A stretch of 64,000 bases of DNA from assembly GCA_003169895.1 (NCBI GenBank), contig PNAE01000007.1, positions 1,593,978 through 1,657,977 of the forward strand. The letters are read 5' to 3'. Below are positions 17,296 through 25,067 of the stretch, in pieces. The translations under genes and the position numbers were made by a program. The notes beneath the pieces are model-generated. The model saw nothing but the letters and a program-made list of their open reading frames with translations. It made no database searches and had not been told where the DNA came from. Source of the DNA: Gemmatimonadota bacterium. Its GTDB lineage: Bacteria; Gemmatimonadota; Gemmatimonadetes; Gemmatimonadales; GWC2-71-9. How positions within the stretch are numbered: position 1 is the stretch's first letter; every line of letters starts with the position of its first letter.

Positions 17296-17320
17296 CTTCC
17301 CATGAAATGTTGATGGGAAG
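17296..17320 (-). promoter_or_regulatory. Perfect inverted repeat, probable PadR operator
   Basis: CTTCCCAT (17296-17303) and ATGGGAAG (17313-17320) form a perfect 8-bp inverted repeat with a 9-bp spacer. It overlaps the -10 box and the ribosome-binding site of padR, an ideal place for repression. Arm length and spacing suit a winged-helix dimer. That PadR itself binds here is inferred. Confidence 0.55.
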
Positions 17321-17346
17321 GTACGCCACCGAATCGTATCGGTCAA
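17318..17346 (-). promoter_or_regulatory. Promoter of the second padR/ADOP operon
   Basis: On the minus strand TTGACC (17341-17346) and TACCTT (17318-17323) are separated by exactly 17 bp. The -10 box is 31 nt from the ATG at 17287 and overlaps the outer end of the inverted repeat. Confidence 0.55.
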
Positions 17347-17380
17347 CCCGACGGGCACGCCCGGGCCCGAGTGCGGGCGA

Positions 17381-17512
17381 CTAAGGCGCTGCCGCTCTCA
17401 ATGCGCCATCTGAATCCGCTAGGTAAACTCCTCCACCAGCTTCCCACTCCAGCCTACCGTCGTAAACGCGACACGCCCGCGTCGTCATTTCGCCCGGCGG
17501 CTCCCACCACAT
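17381..17512 (-). CDS. Possible small protein downstream of mscL
   Basis: A 43-residue frame starting MWWEPPGEMTTRACR and ending GALRAAAP follows mscL on the same strand. Its composition (Trp, Glu, Tyr, Gly) is more protein-like than neighbouring shadow frames, and the frame stays open into the mscL 3' end. There is no clear ribosome-binding site and I recognise no family. It may equally be untranslated sequence. Confidence 0.25.
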   Translation of the reverse strand: MWWEPPGEMTTRACRVYDGRLEWEAGGGVYLADSDGALRAAAP

Positions 17513-17547
17513 TGGCAGCTCGTGTGCGCCCGCCGTGAACGCGCCGC

Positions 17548-17991
17548 CTACAGTTGCGACGTGCAGTTGGGGCACCGCTTGGCAGCCACCGGAATCTGCG
17601 TGGCACAGAACGGGCATGCCTTGGTGGTCGGCGCGGCGACCGGGGGCGGGCTCTGCAGGCGGGCGAGCATCCGGATAAACAGGAAGATGCACGCGGCAAT
17701 GATCAGGAACGTCACGACCTGACTCACGAAAAGACCATAATTCAATGTGACGGCGCCGGCTGCCTTCGCGTCAGCCAGCGACGCATACGGCCCGACCGCT
17801 TTGGCCCCTTCCTTCAGCACGACGAACTTGTTGGCGAAGTCGATCCCTCCGGTTGCGAGCCCGATCGGCGGCATGAGCACGTCATCAACGAGCGACTTGA
17901 CGATCCCGCCGAACGCCGCGCCGATGATGACGCCGATGGCCAGCTCGACGACGCTGCCGCGCATGATGAACGCCTTGAAATCCTTGAGCAT
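17548..17991 (-). CDS. mscL: Large-conductance mechanosensitive channel with C-terminal zinc ribbon
   Basis: MscL, the homopentameric channel that opens under membrane tension to release solutes. The N-terminus FKAFIMRGSVVELAIGVIIG and the pore helix GAAFGGIVKSLVDDVLMPP are canonical; the second helix is near residues 85-105. The protein has 147 residues, and after a Pro-rich linker it ends in a rubredoxin-like zinc ribbon with Cys at 126, 129, 140 and 143 (CPFC, CPNC) in place of the usual cytoplasmic helix bundle. The ATG at 17991 is preferred over 17997 because AGAGAGG lies 6 nt before it. The gene stands alone. Confidence 0.93.
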   Translation of the reverse strand: MLKDFKAFIMRGSVVELAIGVIIGAAFGGIVKSLVDDVLMPPIGLATGGIDFANKFVVLKEGAKAVGPYASLADAKAAGAVTLNYGLFVSQVVTFLIIAACIFLFIRMLARLQSPPPVAAPTTKACPFCATQIPVAAKRCPNCTSQL

Positions 17992-18303
17992 TGGCATCCT
18001 CTCTGGAGGGAGGACCTACACTATCCCCGAACAGGAGGACGCGCCAGCCGGGAGTGGACCAGTTTGCGAGTCCGAGCAAGGTACGCACGCCGGACCAGAG
18101 CGAGCCGACTACTCACCCACGGTGATGGAACGCCGGGCTAGTACAGGCGAGCGGTTGGACTGGTGTGCGACCGAGCGAGGCGACAGACCAGGAATGGCAG
18201 CGGAACGATTGGTGGTGAGTGAGCCGACACGCTGGCTGCGGATCGGATAACTTGATGGTCGGCCATTTCCCGGCCGCCCCAAGGTTCTCGCCAAGGAGTC
18301 GCC
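17992..18303. other. Divergent intergenic region between mscL and the hydroxyproline operon
   Basis: About 310 bp carrying both upstream regions. I see the ribosome-binding site AAGGAG at its right end for the gene at 18304 and AGAGAGG at its left end for mscL. No convincing promoter hexamers, operators or RNA structures stand out by eye. Confidence 0.5.
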
Positions 18304-18996
18304 GTGCTGCGCCCGCTTGCTTCCCTCGCCCTGGTCATCGCGATCGTTCCCGCGCTCACCGCGCAGGAGAAGCCCACGCCGGCCGCTCAGAAGGCCATTG
18401 CCGGAACCTGGCATTTCGACCAGTCCCGCAGTGACACGCTGGGATCCGATCCGCTTTCGGGAATCGGAGACGGCCCGCGCAGCATCGGCGGGGGCGGTGG
18501 CAGGGACAGCGGCGGCGCGCCTGGCGGCGGCGGCGGCGTGCCCGGCGGAGGCGGCGGTGGGCGACGCGGTGGTGGCGGGGGAGGGGCGCGCACTCCGATC
18601 CCTCCGCCTGACAGCAGTGGCGTGCGGCCGGCGCCATCGACCGGCCGCGAGCGCGACCCGCACGTTGCGCTCGTGACTAGCGACATGAACCCGGGTGCCA
18701 AGCTGATCATCGCGGTCAACGACTCCGCCGTCAGCATGGCCGCGTCAACCGGCCAGCTGAGCAGCTTCCGGACCGACGGCCGCAAGCGACAGGCCGCCCA
18801 GATGGACGGCAGCATCATCGAGAATCAGGCGCTATGGAAGAATGGCGTCCTGCAGGTCATCACCGGAGTCGCCAACATCGCTTCATTGAAGCGCGAGTTC
18901 AGGCCGTCGAAGGATGGCAACATGCTCGAACTGAAGGAGACGCTGGACGTGGACGGGCGGAAAGTGGACAAGAAACTCGTCTTTGCGCGTGAATAG
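18304..18996 (+). CDS. Secreted protein with Gly-rich linker, unknown function
   Basis: Protein of 230 residues with a signal peptide (about 1-20, LALVIAIVPALTAQ). Residues 33-55 include GTWHFDQSRSDTLG, a phrase common in secreted proteins of this group. A Gly/Arg-rich low-complexity linker (about 62-95) follows, then a C-terminal domain (about 118-230) with alternating beta-strand pattern ending LDVDGRKVDKKLVFARE. The GTG start has AAGGAG 6 nt upstream. Its last codons overlap the start of the dehydrogenase gene, so it may be the first gene of that operon, but a role in hydroxyproline use is not evident. No family recognised. Confidence 0.75.
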   Translation: MLRPLASLALVIAIVPALTAQEKPTPAAQKAIAGTWHFDQSRSDTLGSDPLSGIGDGPRSIGGGGGRDSGGAPGGGGGVPGGGGGGRRGGGGGGARTPIPPPDSSGVRPAPSTGRERDPHVALVTSDMNPGAKLIIAVNDSAVSMAASTGQLSSFRTDGRKRQAAQMDGSIIENQALWKNGVLQVITGVANIASLKREFRPSKDGNMLELKETLDVDGRKVDKKLVFARE

Positions 18997-20446
18997 ACCC
19001 GCCACGACGGCGGACATCCTGCCGCACTTCATCGGCGGCAGCCTCAGGCCGGCTTCCGCCGACGGAGCACGCGATCGCCGAAATCCATCCGATCCGGCCG
19101 ACATCGTCGCGCGCGCACCGGTGGGCACTGCCGCGGACGTCGACGCCGCAGTGGCCGCGGCGACCGTGGCGTTCGGCGCCTGGCGGGCGCAGAGCGGTCC
19201 GGCGCGCGCGGACGCGCTGCATCGCTGGGGAGACGCGATCGCCGCGCGCGCCGACGAGTTGGCGCGGACAATGGCGCGCGAGGTCGGCAAGCCCATCAGC
19301 GAAGCTCGTGGCGAAGTGGTGCGTGCGACGGTGATCTGCCGGTATTACGCCGGCGAAGCGGTGCGCGAGATCGGCGAGGTGATCCCGTCCCAGGCCGCGG
19401 ACGCGTTGCAGTTCACGCTGCGCGATCCGCTCGGCCCCGTCGCCCTGATCACACCGTGGAACTTTCCGCTCGCCATTCCGCTCTGGAAGGCGGCCCCCGC
19501 GCTCGCCTTCGGCAACACGATCGTGCTGAAGCCGTCCGAGCACTCGCCGCGCATGGCGCACCTGCTCGCCGAGACGGCTATCGCATCCGGGCTGCCGGCC
19601 GGCGTGTTCAATGTCATTCACGGTGACGGATCGACTGGCGCCGCGCTCGTCGCGCATGAGCAGGTACGGGCGGTATCGTTCACGGGCTCGCAGGGAGTGG
19701 GTGCGCGCGTCGCCGTCGTCGCCGCCGAGCGCAACGTCCGCGTGCAGACGGAGATGGGCGGCAAGAATGTCGTGATCGTGGCGCGTGACGCGGACCTCGA
19801 TCGCGCGGCGGCGCTGACCGCGGCCGGCGCGATGCGCTACGCCGGCCAGAAGTGCACCGCGACCAGCCGCGTCATTGTCGAACGCCCGGTTGAAGCGGCG
19901 TTCCTGGCGCGCCTCGAAGCCGCCATGGCCGCGCTGCCGCTCGGCCCGGTGGACGATCCGGCGTGCGCCATCGGTCCGTTGATCACCACGGAATCGAAGG
20001 CGCGCATCGAGCACGTCCTGGGCGCAAACCAGGCGGAGACACTGTTCGGCGGCAAGCTGCCGGACGACGCCCGGTATCGCGTGGGAAACTGGTTCGCGCC
20101 GCGCGTGATCCGGTTCGGTGGCGCGGGCGAGCCGCTCGCATTGACCGAGTTGTTCGGTCCGGTGCTGGGTGTCCTGGTGGCCGACGACCTCGATCACGCA
20201 TTGGCGATGGCCAACGCGACCCCGTTCGGGCTGTCGGCGTCGCTGTTCACGCGTGACCTCCGTGCCGCACTTGGTTACGTTCGGCGCATCGAGGCGGGGC
20301 TGGTGCGGGTCAACGGGGATACGACCGGCGTGGATCCGCACGCCCCGTTCGGCGGCACCAAGGGCTCGTCATCGGGCAGCCGCGAACAGGGCCGCGCGGC
20401 GCGGGACTTCTATACCGAAATCCGAACCGTCCAGATCCACCCGTAA
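18989..20446 (+). CDS. Aldehyde dehydrogenase, probable alpha-ketoglutarate semialdehyde dehydrogenase
   Basis: NAD(P)-dependent aldehyde dehydrogenase of about 485 residues. It has TPWNFPLA with the catalytic Asn near 158, the KPSEHSP cofactor motif, FTGSQGVG, the general base Glu in TEMGGKN near 255 and the nucleophile Cys in GQKCTATSR near 289. In this operon the expected reaction is oxidation of 2,5-dioxopentanoate (alpha-ketoglutarate semialdehyde) to 2-oxoglutarate, the last step of hydroxyproline breakdown. The GTG at 18989 overlaps the stop of the upstream gene; a TTG at 18983 is the alternative. Family is certain, substrate is from context. Confidence 0.88.
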   Translation: MNRPATTADILPHFIGGSLRPASADGARDRRNPSDPADIVARAPVGTAADVDAAVAAATVAFGAWRAQSGPARADALHRWGDAIAARADELARTMAREVGKPISEARGEVVRATVICRYYAGEAVREIGEVIPSQAADALQFTLRDPLGPVALITPWNFPLAIPLWKAAPALAFGNTIVLKPSEHSPRMAHLLAETAIASGLPAGVFNVIHGDGSTGAALVAHEQVRAVSFTGSQGVGARVAVVAAERNVRVQTEMGGKNVVIVARDADLDRAAALTAAGAMRYAGQKCTATSRVIVERPVEAAFLARLEAAMAALPLGPVDDPACAIGPLITTESKARIEHVLGANQAETLFGGKLPDDARYRVGNWFAPRVIRFGGAGEPLALTELFGPVLGVLVADDLDHALAMANATPFGLSASLFTRDLRAALGYVRRIEAGLVRVNGDTTGVDPHAPFGGTKGSSSGSREQGRAARDFYTEIRTVQIHP

Positions 20447-20455
20447 GGGGCCCGC

Positions 20456-21370
20456 ATGCCGTCGATGACACCCGAGCAGTGGTATGGAGTCTTTCCGGCG
20501 ATTACCACGCCGTTCGCGCCGGAAGGGGACGTAGATCACGCGTTCCTCGCTGGGCACGCCCGTCGCCTGCTCGCGTCGGGGTGCCGCGGGTTGGTGCCAC
20601 TCGGTTCGTTGGGCGAAGGCGCCACTCTCACGGCGGCGGAAAAGCTGGCGGTGCTGCGCACCTGCGTGCAGGCGGTCGGTGACCGGATTCCAGTCGTTGC
20701 CGGGATCTCCGCACTCTCGACGGACGAAGCGGTCGCATTGGCCCGGGCCGCCGCGGATGCCGGTTGCGCCGGCCTCATGGTCCTGCCGCCGTACGTGTAT
20801 CCCGGCGACTGGCACGAAACGCGGGCTCACATAAGTGCGGTCATCGAAGCGACCCCGTTGTCGTGTCTGCTGTACAACAACCCTATTGCGTACGGCACGG
20901 ACTTTCTCCCCGAGCACGTACGCTCGCTGTGCGAGTACCCGAACCTGCACGCGGTCAAGGAATCGAGCGGCGACATTCGCCGATTCACCGCGCTCCGTGC
21001 GCTGCTGCACGACCGACTGGCGATGTTCGTCGGCCTGGATGACGCATTGCTCGAAGGGATCGCCATGGGCGCCCGCGGCTGGATTGCCGGGTTGGTCAAT
21101 GCGCTCCCGGATGAATCGGTGCTGCTGTTCGAGCACGCAATGGCGGGACGGACCACGGAGGCGCGCGAGCTGTACGATTGGTTCCTGCCGCTGCTTCGCC
21201 TCGATACGGTGCCGAAGTTCGTGCAGCTGATCAAGCTGGTGCAGGAGGAGGTGGGGCTGGGAAGCGAACGGGTGCGCGCTCCCCGCCATGTGCTCGCCGG
21301 GCCCGAGCGGGAAATGGCGCTGGCGGTCATCCGGGAGCGGCTCGCGTCGAAGCCGGCCAGGTCGGCGTGA
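20456..21370 (+). CDS. DapA-family lyase, probable 1-pyrroline-4-hydroxy-2-carboxylate deaminase
   Basis: Class I aldolase of the DHDPS/NAL superfamily, 304 residues, a single TIM barrel. The Schiff-base Lys is in HAVKESSGD (K168) and the catalytic Tyr in LLYNNP (Y140). The substrate-binding loop reads PLGSLGEGATL where true DapA has GTTGE, so lysine biosynthesis is unlikely. Between hydroxyproline epimerase and the semialdehyde dehydrogenase it should be the cyclic-imine deaminase giving alpha-ketoglutarate semialdehyde and ammonia. It starts 9 nt after the upstream stop, with AAGGGG ahead of the ATG. Confidence 0.85.
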   Translation: MPSMTPEQWYGVFPAITTPFAPEGDVDHAFLAGHARRLLASGCRGLVPLGSLGEGATLTAAEKLAVLRTCVQAVGDRIPVVAGISALSTDEAVALARAAADAGCAGLMVLPPYVYPGDWHETRAHISAVIEATPLSCLLYNNPIAYGTDFLPEHVRSLCEYPNLHAVKESSGDIRRFTALRALLHDRLAMFVGLDDALLEGIAMGARGWIAGLVNALPDESVLLFEHAMAGRTTEARELYDWFLPLLRLDTVPKFVQLIKLVQEEVGLGSERVRAPRHVLAGPEREMALAVIRERLASKPARSA

Positions 21371-21384
21371 ACGGCGTGCCCACC

Positions 21385-22311
21385 ATGGACGTAATCGACT
21401 CCCACACCGAAGGCGAACCGACCCGCGTCGTGCTGACTGGCTGGCCGGAACCGCCGGGACACACGATCGCGGAACGCCGCACGTTCATGGAGCGGGAGCA
21501 GGACGCGCTCCGCCGTGGCGTCGTGCGGGAGCCGCGCGGACACGATGCAGTCGTCGGTGCGCTGCTCACGCCACCCGAGCGCCCGACGGCGGCCGCCGGC
21601 GTAGTGTTCTTCAACGACGTTGGCTATCTCGGCATGTGCGGCCATGGGCTGATCGGTGTGGTTCGCACGCTGCAGCACGTGGGCCGCGTGGCGCCGGGCC
21701 ACATCGAGCTGGATACGCCAGTCGGCCCGGTGAGCGCCGAACTTTCCGACGACGGGGTGGTGACGATCCGCAACGTTCCGGCGCGGGTTCACCGCACCGA
21801 CGTCACGGTGACCGTGCCGGGTCTTGGCGAGGTGACCGGCGACATCGCGTGGGGGGGCAACTGGTTCTTTCTCACCGAGCTTGCCGGCGTGCCGCTCACG
21901 CTGGATCACCGTGGCGAGTTGTTGCGCCTGACGACCGCGATCCGCGACACCCTTATCCGCGCCGGCATCACCGGAAGCGCTGGAGCGCTGATCGATCACG
22001 TCGAGCTGTTCACGGCGCCCAGTCGTCCCGACGCCGACGCCCGCAACTTCGTCCTCTGCCCAGGCAGCGCGTATGATCGGTCGCCGTGCGGCACTGGTAC
22101 GTCGGCGAAGATGGCGGTGTTGCATGCGAAGGGCCGCCTCCGCCTGGGACAACGCTGGCGGCAGGAGGGCATCGTCGGATCGATGTTCACCGGCTGGCTG
22201 GAGGCCGACGGTGACGCGCTAGTGCCGCACATCCAGGGTCGCGCCTTCGTGACGGCGCGCGCCACCCTCCTGTTCGATCCCCAGGATCCATTCCGGCACG
22301 GACTCGCCTGA
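21385..22311 (+). CDS. 4-hydroxyproline 2-epimerase (proline racemase family)
   Basis: Cofactor-free epimerase of the proline racemase superfamily, 308 residues, turning trans-4-hydroxy-L-proline into cis-4-hydroxy-D-proline. Both catalytic Cys are present: C85 in GMCGHG and C235 in DRSPCGTGTSAK, which distinguishes it from the Thr-containing trans-3-hydroxyproline dehydratases. DSHTEGEPTRVV at the N-terminus is also typical. The ATG at 21385 gives the normal family start; a GTG at 21367 overlapping the previous stop is possible. It is followed 2 nt later by the dehydrogenase genes that use its product. Confidence 0.92.
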   Translation: MDVIDSHTEGEPTRVVLTGWPEPPGHTIAERRTFMEREQDALRRGVVREPRGHDAVVGALLTPPERPTAAAGVVFFNDVGYLGMCGHGLIGVVRTLQHVGRVAPGHIELDTPVGPVSAELSDDGVVTIRNVPARVHRTDVTVTVPGLGEVTGDIAWGGNWFFLTELAGVPLTLDHRGELLRLTTAIRDTLIRAGITGSAGALIDHVELFTAPSRPDADARNFVLCPGSAYDRSPCGTGTSAKMAVLHAKGRLRLGQRWRQEGIVGSMFTGWLEADGDALVPHIQGRAFVTARATLLFDPQDPFRHGLA

Positions 22312-22313
22312 GC

Positions 22314-23444
22314 GTGTCGCGCACGCCCGACGTGATCGTGATCGGCGCCGGCATGGTCGGCACGATGACGGCGCTTGGACTGGCGGAAGCGGGCGCACGC
22401 GTCACGTTGATCGAAGGCGAGTTCCCGGGTGGAGGAAGCACCGGTGCTGCGATGGGGCACATCGTGGTGATGGACGATTCGCCGGAACAACTCGCACTCT
22501 GCGCGCACTCGCGCGATCGCTGGCACCAACTGGCCGCTTCGCTGCCCGCCAGTGGCGAACACGATCGCTGTGGCACACTGTGGATTGCCGCGGATGATGC
22601 GGAGTTCGCCGCCGGTCGGCAACGGATCGCGAGCTACGCGGCACACGGTGTCGACGCCGAGCTGGTCGACCAGCGCGGGCTGTACCAGCTCGAGCCGCAC
22701 CTCCGGCCCGGCTTGGCCGGCGGACTGCTCGTGCCCGGGGATGCAGTGTGCTATCCGCCCGCGATCGCGCGGGCGTTGACGGAGCGTGCGGCGTCGCAGA
22801 ATGTCACCATCAAGCTTCGCACGCACGTCGACTCGCTGACGCCGCACGGCGTCCGGCTGAGCGAGGGCGGCACCATGGCCGCCGGCGGAGTCGTCGTCGC
22901 CGCCGGAGTGGCGTCACCCCGATTGGTGCCCGGTCTGCCGATCGTCCCCCGCAAGGGGCACCTGGTCATCAGTGATCGGCGACCAGGACTGGTGCGGCAT
23001 CAGCTGGTGGAACTCGGTTACCTGCATAGCGCGCACACGTTCGGCGCGGCGTCGGTGGCGTTCAACCTCCAGCCGCGTCGCACCGGGCAGGTGCTGATCG
23101 GCTCGTCCCGCGAACTGGTGGGATTCGACCAAGAGATCAACCACGCATTGCTCGGCGCGATGCTCGCGCGCGCGACCGGATTCCTGCCTGCGCTGCATCA
23201 GGTGCGCGTGCTGCGCAGCTGGTTCGGTTTTCGCCCCGCCACGGCCGACAAGCTGCCGCTGATCGGGCCGTGGCCGGCGCTGGGAAACGTCTGGATCGCA
23301 GCTGGCCACGAAGGCCTGGGCATCACGTTGGCGACCGGCACCGCCGACATCATCGTCGCGGGGATTCTCGGCACCACACCGCCAGTCAATCCCGAGCCGT
23401 TCCGCCCGGACCGGCCAATGCCGGCGATGGCACGCGCCGCATGA
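22314..23444 (+). CDS. FAD-dependent D-amino acid dehydrogenase (D-hydroxyproline dehydrogenase, beta-like subunit)
   Basis: DAO-family flavoprotein of 376 residues. It opens with the dinucleotide-binding motif VIGAGMVGTMTALGLAEAGA and has the FAD-binding C-terminal GHEGLGITLATGTA. It corresponds to the beta subunit (HcnC- or LhpB-like) that holds the substrate site of heteromeric D-hydroxyproline dehydrogenase. The product is 1-pyrroline-4-hydroxy-2-carboxylate. The GTG start follows the epimerase stop by 2 nt, and the gene overlaps the ferredoxin-like gene by 4 nt. Multi-subunit assignment comes from the gene order. Confidence 0.87.
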   Translation: MSRTPDVIVIGAGMVGTMTALGLAEAGARVTLIEGEFPGGGSTGAAMGHIVVMDDSPEQLALCAHSRDRWHQLAASLPASGEHDRCGTLWIAADDAEFAAGRQRIASYAAHGVDAELVDQRGLYQLEPHLRPGLAGGLLVPGDAVCYPPAIARALTERAASQNVTIKLRTHVDSLTPHGVRLSEGGTMAAGGVVVAAGVASPRLVPGLPIVPRKGHLVISDRRPGLVRHQLVELGYLHSAHTFGAASVAFNLQPRRTGQVLIGSSRELVGFDQEINHALLGAMLARATGFLPALHQVRVLRSWFGFRPATADKLPLIGPWPALGNVWIAAGHEGLGITLATGTADIIVAGILGTTPPVNPEPFRPDRPMPAMARAA

Positions 23445-23689
23445 CCCCGGACGTCCGCATCGTCGTCGACGGTGTGCCGCACCATGTTCCCCCAGACATC
23501 ACGCTGGCAGCGGCACTCCTGAATCTCGGCGTGACGGCGTTCCGGCGAGACGTCCGCCAGGAGGCGCGCGCACCGTTGTGCGGCATGGGCACCTGCTTCG
23601 AATGCCGCGTCACCGTCGACGGCGTGCACAACACGCGCGCGTGTCTCGAGCCGGTGCGCGAGGGCATGTCGGTGGAGTGCGGCCGATGA
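23441..23689 (+). CDS. [2Fe-2S] ferredoxin-like subunit of D-hydroxyproline dehydrogenase
   Basis: Protein of 82 residues with Cys at 47, 52, 55 and 68 in the spacing of plant-type [2Fe-2S] clusters (CGMGTCFEC then C). It is too short to carry more than the cluster fold. Its ATG overlaps the upstream stop and its TGA overlaps the downstream ATG (ATGA both times), so all three subunits should be made in equal amounts. In known three-part amine dehydrogenases this subunit passes electrons between flavins. Confidence 0.88.
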   Translation: MTPDVRIVVDGVPHHVPPDITLAAALLNLGVTAFRRDVRQEARAPLCGMGTCFECRVTVDGVHNTRACLEPVREGMSVECGR

Positions 23690-24981
23690 TCGGTACGCGC
23701 GGCGCGCCGGTCGATGTACTCGTGGTGGGGGCAGGGCCCGCCGGGCTGAGCAGCGCGGTTGCGGCCGCGGACCGCGGCAAGCAAGTGCTAGTGCTCGACC
23801 TGGGGCTTCGGGCTGGCGGCCAGATCTGGCGGCATCGCGACGAAGCCGCATTGCCCCGCGTGGCGCGCCAGTGGCTGCAACGCGTCAGGGCCGCTGGGGT
23901 GACCATTGCATCGAGCGCGCGGGTGCTGGACGCACTTTCTCCGGACGAGCTGGTCGTCGATTTTGGTGGTCGCATCGATCGCCAGCGTACTCGCGCGCTG
24001 ATCCTCGCGACCGGTGCCAAGGAACGCTTACTGCCGTTTCCGGGATGGACCTTGCCCGGTGTGGTCGGAATCGGCGGCCTGCAGGCCCTGATCAAGAGTG
24101 GGCTCACGCTCAATGGATCACGCGTTGTCATCGCCGGTACGGGTCCACTGCTGTTTCCAGTCGCCGCCGCGGCGGTTGCTGCGGGTGCGGACCTCGTGCG
24201 GGTTGCCGAGCAGGTGCCGTTGCGAACTGCCGCCGCGTTTGCGATGGGATTGCTCGCGAAACCATCCGCGATTCGTCAGGCCATCGGTTACCGTTGGGCG
24301 TTTCGCAACACGGCGTACCGCACCGACAGCTGGGTAACCGCCGCTGAGGGTGATGGTCGTGTGCGCCGAGTGCTCCTGCGCGACCGCGGTCGAAGCACGG
24401 CGATCGATTGCGACTGGCTCGCCGCGAGCTGCGGCCTGTGCCCCAACACCGAACTGGCAGAACTACTGGGTTGCGCCATCGACGGCGATGCGATTCGGGT
24501 GGATACATCGCAAGCGACGACGGTCGCCGGCGTCTGGGCTGCGGGCGAATGCACCGGCGTCAAGGGTGACATTGCGGCGCTGGCCGAAGGAGAGATCGCT
24601 GGCCGCGCAGCGGCAGGCGACGCACCGGGATCGCGCCGGTCCTCGCTGCAACGCCGCCGCGAATCCGGCCGGGAATTCGCACGCCGCCTGGCCATCGACT
24701 TCGCGCCGCGGACGGAGTTGCTGCACCTCGCCGGCGCTGACACGATCATCTGTCGCTGCGAGGACGTGCGCCGTGGCGACATTGACCCCCGCTGGACCCA
24801 GCGGCAGGCCAAGCTCTGGACGCGCATCGGCATGGGTGAGTGTCAGGGCGCGGTGTGCGGACCAGCGTGTGCGGCGCTGTTCGGCTGGCAAGCGAACGTT
24901 CCGCGGCCGCCGCTTGGAGCGCCGTTATGCGGGGATTGGGCGGGAGCGTTGGTCGACGAAGACGTAAGCGGTGAGAGGTAA
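23686..24981 (+). CDS. NAD(P)/FAD oxidoreductase with C-terminal [2Fe-2S] domain (D-hydroxyproline dehydrogenase alpha subunit)
   Basis: Protein of 431 residues with an N-terminal FAD motif VVGAGPAGLSSAVAAADRG, a second nucleotide motif near residue 145 (VVIAGTGPLLFPVA) and a BFD-like C-terminal cluster domain with CRCED and CQGAVCGPAC. This is the HcnB-like alpha subunit of heteromeric D-amino-acid dehydrogenases. It overlaps the small subunit by 4 nt and ends the operon. Its last codons and TAA (24964-24981) are made of the heptamer repeat that starts the hairpin element. Confidence 0.9.
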   Translation: MIGTRGAPVDVLVVGAGPAGLSSAVAAADRGKQVLVLDLGLRAGGQIWRHRDEAALPRVARQWLQRVRAAGVTIASSARVLDALSPDELVVDFGGRIDRQRTRALILATGAKERLLPFPGWTLPGVVGIGGLQALIKSGLTLNGSRVVIAGTGPLLFPVAAAAVAAGADLVRVAEQVPLRTAAAFAMGLLAKPSAIRQAIGYRWAFRNTAYRTDSWVTAAEGDGRVRRVLLRDRGRSTAIDCDWLAASCGLCPNTELAELLGCAIDGDAIRVDTSQATTVAGVWAAGECTGVKGDIAALAEGEIAGRAAAGDAPGSRRSSLQRRRESGREFARRLAIDFAPRTELLHLAGADTIICRCEDVRRGDIDPRWTQRQAKLWTRIGMGECQGAVCGPACAALFGWQANVPRPPLGAPLCGDWAGALVDEDVSGER

Positions 24982-25067
24982 GAGGTGAAACGGGGGCTCC
25001 ACTTCGTGCAGAGCCCCCGTTTCACCTCCTACCTCTCACCTCGCACCTCGCACCTTTCACCTCTGAC
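24964..25067. repeat. Heptamer-armed stem-loop, cluster R1
   Basis: Four 7-nt units in register at 24964-24991 (GTGAGAG-like) and seven inverted units at 25019-25067 (CTCTCAC-like) flank a GC-rich stem. The core 24982-24999 pairs perfectly with 25011-25028 (18 bp, loop 25000-25010), and after one mismatch 24970-24980 pairs with 25030-25040. The element lies between two convergent genes and supplies the last codons and stops of both (TAA 24979-24981, TGA at 25057-25059 on the minus strand). It is likely a bidirectional terminator. Confidence 0.9.

Noticed and set aside
18899-20341. Long open frame on the minus strand opposite the aldehyde dehydrogenase
   Set aside because: It is Arg/His-rich with no domain pattern and mirrors the codon bias of the real gene on the plus strand, which has all catalytic motifs.
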